A stretch of DNA of 8,104 bases, from assembly GCA_023415145.1 (NCBI GenBank), contig JAEZLW010000193.1, positions 1-8,104 of the forward strand. Direction: 5' to 3'. The notes under the pieces are model-generated. The model was not told where the DNA came from and made no database searches. It saw only the letters and a program-made list of their open reading frames with translations. Shown one piece after another: positions 6,886-8,104 of the stretch; within the stretch, counting starts at the first letter, position 1; the number at the start of each line of letters is the position of its first letter. Both the position numbers and the translations under genes were made by a program. This DNA comes from Bacillota bacterium. Lineage in GTDB: Bacteria; Bacillota; Clostridia; Christensenellales; Aristaeellaceae.

Positions 6886-6941
6886 GCTCAATCGTCGCGC
6901 GGCTTCGCTTCCGCTTGCAACCCCTGCGGCTCAATCGTCGC
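6886..6941. repeat. 13-bp direct repeat, 43 nt period
   Basis: GCTCAATCGTCGC occurs at 6886-6898 and again at 6929-6941. The surrounding sequence is enriched in GCTTCGC and GCCGC strings. Two copies are too few to define an array, but they support the view that this stretch is repetitive rather than coding. Confidence 0.6.
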
Positions 6942-7052
6942 ATCGCTTCGAAGCCGCTCGCGCTGCTCGTTTCGCCAGATTCCTTCGCCTCGCTTCATCC
7001 GCCACTGGCGGTGCACGGCTCAGTCACCCTCGTACCCGCGCGTTGGTCTGTT

Positions 7053-7463
7053 TCACTCGTCTTCTTCTTCGTCTTCGTCTTCCTGTTCCTCTTCCTCATC
7101 TTCCCGCACGCTTTCCAGGGACAGCTCGCTTTCGATCTCCCCAAATTCACGTTCGGGTATTTCCTCATCCACTTCCGGAATGATTTCATCCATCGTGCTC
7201 ACCGGATCGATGGTCAGGCTGGCCTCATCCATGATCTCGGGAGAATCACTGTCATCCTCATGCCCGTTTCCGTTAAGTTCCTTCAGGCAGAAAAGGCATA
7301 CATCCTTTCCTGGCAGGGCCGGGGCCTCGTTGCATACAGAGCACAGCTCCAGTTCCTCACGGGGTTGTTCGCCCTTCATCTCCCGAAAGCATACCTTGCA
7401 GTATTTTTCTCCTTCCTGTATATAATTCAGTTCGCAGCGCGGGCATTTCACCAAATTCATCAT
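7053..7463 (-). CDS. Small zinc-ribbon protein with a highly acidic C-terminal tail, function unknown
   Basis: The 136-residue product has eight cysteines in four CxxC pairs: CPRC (7-10), CKVC (22-25), CSVC (41-44) and CLFC (56-59). They are spaced as two consecutive four-cysteine zinc ribbons. Residues 64-136 are acidic and probably disordered, ending in a nearly pure Asp/Glu run (121-136). The N-terminal MNLVKCPRCELNYI resembles small uncharacterised clostridial proteins, but I do not recognise a function. Binding to nucleic acid, a nucleoid protein or a transcription complex is only a guess. The start is one of two adjacent ATGs (7463 or 7460), placed 5 or 8 nt after a perfect AAGGAGG. An ATG at 7553 would add 30 residues with no such site. 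It is divergent from the exported-protein gene. Confidence 0.8.
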   Translation of the reverse strand: MMNLVKCPRCELNYIQEGEKYCKVCFREMKGEQPREELELCSVCNEAPALPGKDVCLFCLKELNGNGHEDDSDSPEIMDEASLTIDPVSTMDEIIPEVDEEIPEREFGEIESELSLESVREDEEEEQEDEDEEEDE

Positions 7464-7620
7464 GGCATCCTCCTTATATTGCGGACGTGTACTTCGTATT
7501 AGACAGATTGGCTGATATTTCCTTGCCAATTCCTTGCCACTTTTGTTGAACATATTTGAAAATTATATTACGCTATCGTTAATCGTACGACACAAAGTCG
7601 TAACAATTAGGAGGTATCGT
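7464..7620. promoter_or_regulatory. Divergent promoter region with direct repeats and a hairpin
   Basis: This 157-bp region should hold promoters for both flanking genes. The string TTCCTTGCCA is present twice, at 7519-7528 and 7530-7539, an 11-bp period compatible with a regulator binding one face of the helix. TACGAC (7586-7591), loop ACAAA, GTCGTA (7597-7602) forms a perfect 6-bp hairpin in the leader of the plus-strand gene. Possible plus-strand hexamers are TTGTTG (7543-7548) and TATATT (7564-7569), but their 15-nt spacing is short. No convincing minus-strand pair was found. Confidence 0.45.
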
Positions 7621-8104
7621 ATGACTCGTAAGCTTATCGCAACCGTCCTTATACTGATCATGATGATAACCGCCAGCTCTGCCTTGGCAGACAGCAGACC
7701 AACCTCGCAGTTCAGTTACTCTGGCTGGTACATTGTAAACACACCGCCCTGCAAGACCAACACGACTCCTGCCCCCAACAACACAGCCGGAAATGGCGGC
7801 TCTGTCGCCAATCCCACTCCCCGCCCCGCCTCCGTATCCGACGGCAGCAAAGGTACAATGTGGATCATCGACTATAACCCCTCGGGCAAGCCCTGTCCCA
7901 ATGTCAAAACACCTGCTCCTACAGTGAAACCCACAGCTGCTCCCACTGCTGTTCCTACGGCGGCTCCCACCGCAGCCCCAACCGCGGTTCCCACAGCGGC
8001 TCCCACCGCTGCCCCGACAGCAGCTCCGACAGTGAAGCCTACACCAGCTCCGACAGTGAAGCCTACAGCAGCTCCGACAGTGAAGCCTACAGCAGCTCCG
8101 ACAG
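7621..8104 (+). CDS. Exported protein with Pro/Thr/Ala repeat tract (partial, 3' end outside window)
   Basis: An AGGAGG site lies 6 nt before the ATG. The 161 visible codons begin with a clear signal peptide: MTRK, a hydrophobic core (about 5-17) and a probable cleavage after ALA at 23. The mature N-terminus holds two related short motifs: WYIVN followed by CKTN and TPAP (36-51), and WIIDYNPSGKPCPN followed by TPAP (81-100). They contain the only cysteines seen, C44 and C92. From about residue 98 the sequence is a Pro-Thr-Ala repeat, first PTAA/PTAV tetrads, then an eight-residue unit APTVKPTA that runs off the window. Such tracts usually act as wall-spanning or flexible linkers before a C-terminal domain, which is not visible. 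Function is unknown; no anchoring motif is in view. Confidence 0.85.
   Translation, partial: MTRKLIATVLILIMMITASSALADSRPTSQFSYSGWYIVNTPPCKTNTTPAPNNTAGNGGSVANPTPRPASVSDGSKGTMWIIDYNPSGKPCPNVKTPAPTVKPTAAPTAVPTAAPTAAPTAVPTAAPTAAPTAAPTVKPTPAPTVKPTAAPTVKPTAAPT
8023..8104 (+). repeat. 24-bp in-frame tandem repeat in the exported-protein gene
   Basis: Three full 24-bp units (8023-8046, 8047-8070, 8071-8094) and the start of a fourth are present. They begin GCTCCGACAGTGAAGCCTAC and differ at only one base (CCA versus GCA at the end of the first unit). Each encodes eight residues (APTVKPTA or APTVKPTP). Near-identity at synonymous positions, in contrast to the codon-varied PTAA tetrads just before, suggests recent slippage or recombination. 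The array continues past the window. Confidence 0.9.

Larger units (their letters stand above)
6676..7052. other. Non-coding region rich in hairpins and short repeats
   Basis: These 377 bases separate the metallophosphoesterase start from the stop of the cysteine-rich gene. Open frames cross it, but they show no ribosome site, domain or convincing composition. It holds a perfect 10-bp inverted repeat (6689-6718), a long interrupted inverted repeat (6727-6801), hairpins GTTTGC-TTC-GCAAAC (6812-6826), CAGCCG/CGGCTG (6833-6851) and CCGCC-ACT-GGCGG (6999-7011), and a 13-bp direct repeat 43 nt apart (6886, 6929). Strings such as GCTTCGC recur. The look is of REP/BIME-like or decayed palindromic elements rather than a gene. 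Confidence 0.6.

Noticed and set aside
6676..6891. N-terminal 72-codon extension of the metallophosphoesterase
   Set aside because: It crosses two inverted repeats. The fold begins at MTIFAIGDLH, with a ribosome site right before the ATG at 6675.
7056..7100. CTT/CGT trinucleotide-rich tract as a microsatellite
   Set aside because: It encodes the acidic tail using mixed GAA, GAG, GAC and GAT codons and is not a uniform repeat.
7053..7463. Assignment to the YvyF flagellar-operon protein family
   Set aside because: Only the first CPxC motif is similar. The remaining cysteine spacing and the acidic tail differ, and no flagellar genes are nearby.
7464..7553. ATG at 7553 as start of the cysteine-rich protein
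   Set aside because: A perfect AAGGAGG precedes the ATG pair at 7463/7460, and the extra 30 residues show no conserved feature.
8023..8104. Tandem repeats as a CRISPR array
   Set aside because: Units are contiguous without unique spacers and are in frame within a coding sequence.

Overview
This is a Firmicutes-type (clostridial) chromosome segment of moderately high G+C. Most of it is the front half of a division and cell-wall (dcw) operon on the minus strand. In transcription order it reads mraZ, an ftsL/divIC-like gene, a class B penicillin-binding protein of the SpoVD/PbpB type with two PASTA domains, murE, and the first 250 codons of mraY, which is cut by the window start. Gaps between these genes are only 32-42 bp, so they are almost certainly co-transcribed. 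MurE carries the DNPR motif of meso-diaminopimelate-adding enzymes. Together with the PASTA-PBP and the order murE-mraY without murF (as in Bacillus subtilis), this points to a Gram-positive, probably spore-forming clostridium with mDAP peptidoglycan. The assignment is inferred from gene content, not from a marker gene.

The operon starts at a strong sigma-A-type promoter (TTGACG, 17 nt, CATAAT) just upstream of mraZ. A ladder of TGGT boxes on a strict 10-nt register overlies this promoter and its leader. This layout matches an autoregulatory MraZ operator. An intrinsic terminator (5818-5847) separates the operon from the gene upstream. The most striking gene-content feature is the absence of rsmH (mraW), normally between mraZ and ftsL; only 36 bp with a small perfect hairpin lie there.

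Upstream of the operon, also on the minus strand, lie a clostridial metallophosphoesterase (5962-6675) and a small protein with eight cysteines in four CxxC pairs and a very acidic tail (7053-7463). The 377 bp between them holds no convincing gene. It holds a 10-bp perfect inverted repeat, a long interrupted inverted repeat (about 29 paired positions) and several shorter hairpins and direct repeats, suggesting a dispersed palindromic element.

A divergent intergenic region (7464-7620) with an 11-bp-period direct repeat and a 6-bp hairpin leads to a plus-strand gene for an exported protein. That protein has a signal peptide, a short duplicated Trp/Cys motif and a Pro/Thr/Ala repeat tract running off the window end.

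Functionally, the operon supplies cytoplasmic precursor synthesis (MurE), the first membrane-linked step (MraY), a septal or spore-septal transpeptidase (SpoVD/PbpB), a divisome scaffold (FtsL-like) and the operon's own regulator (MraZ). The window is mostly ordinary core genome. The points worth following up are the missing rsmH, the MraZ box ladder, the N-terminally extended MraZ, the palindromic region, the zinc-ribbon/acidic-tail protein and the repeat-bearing exported protein.
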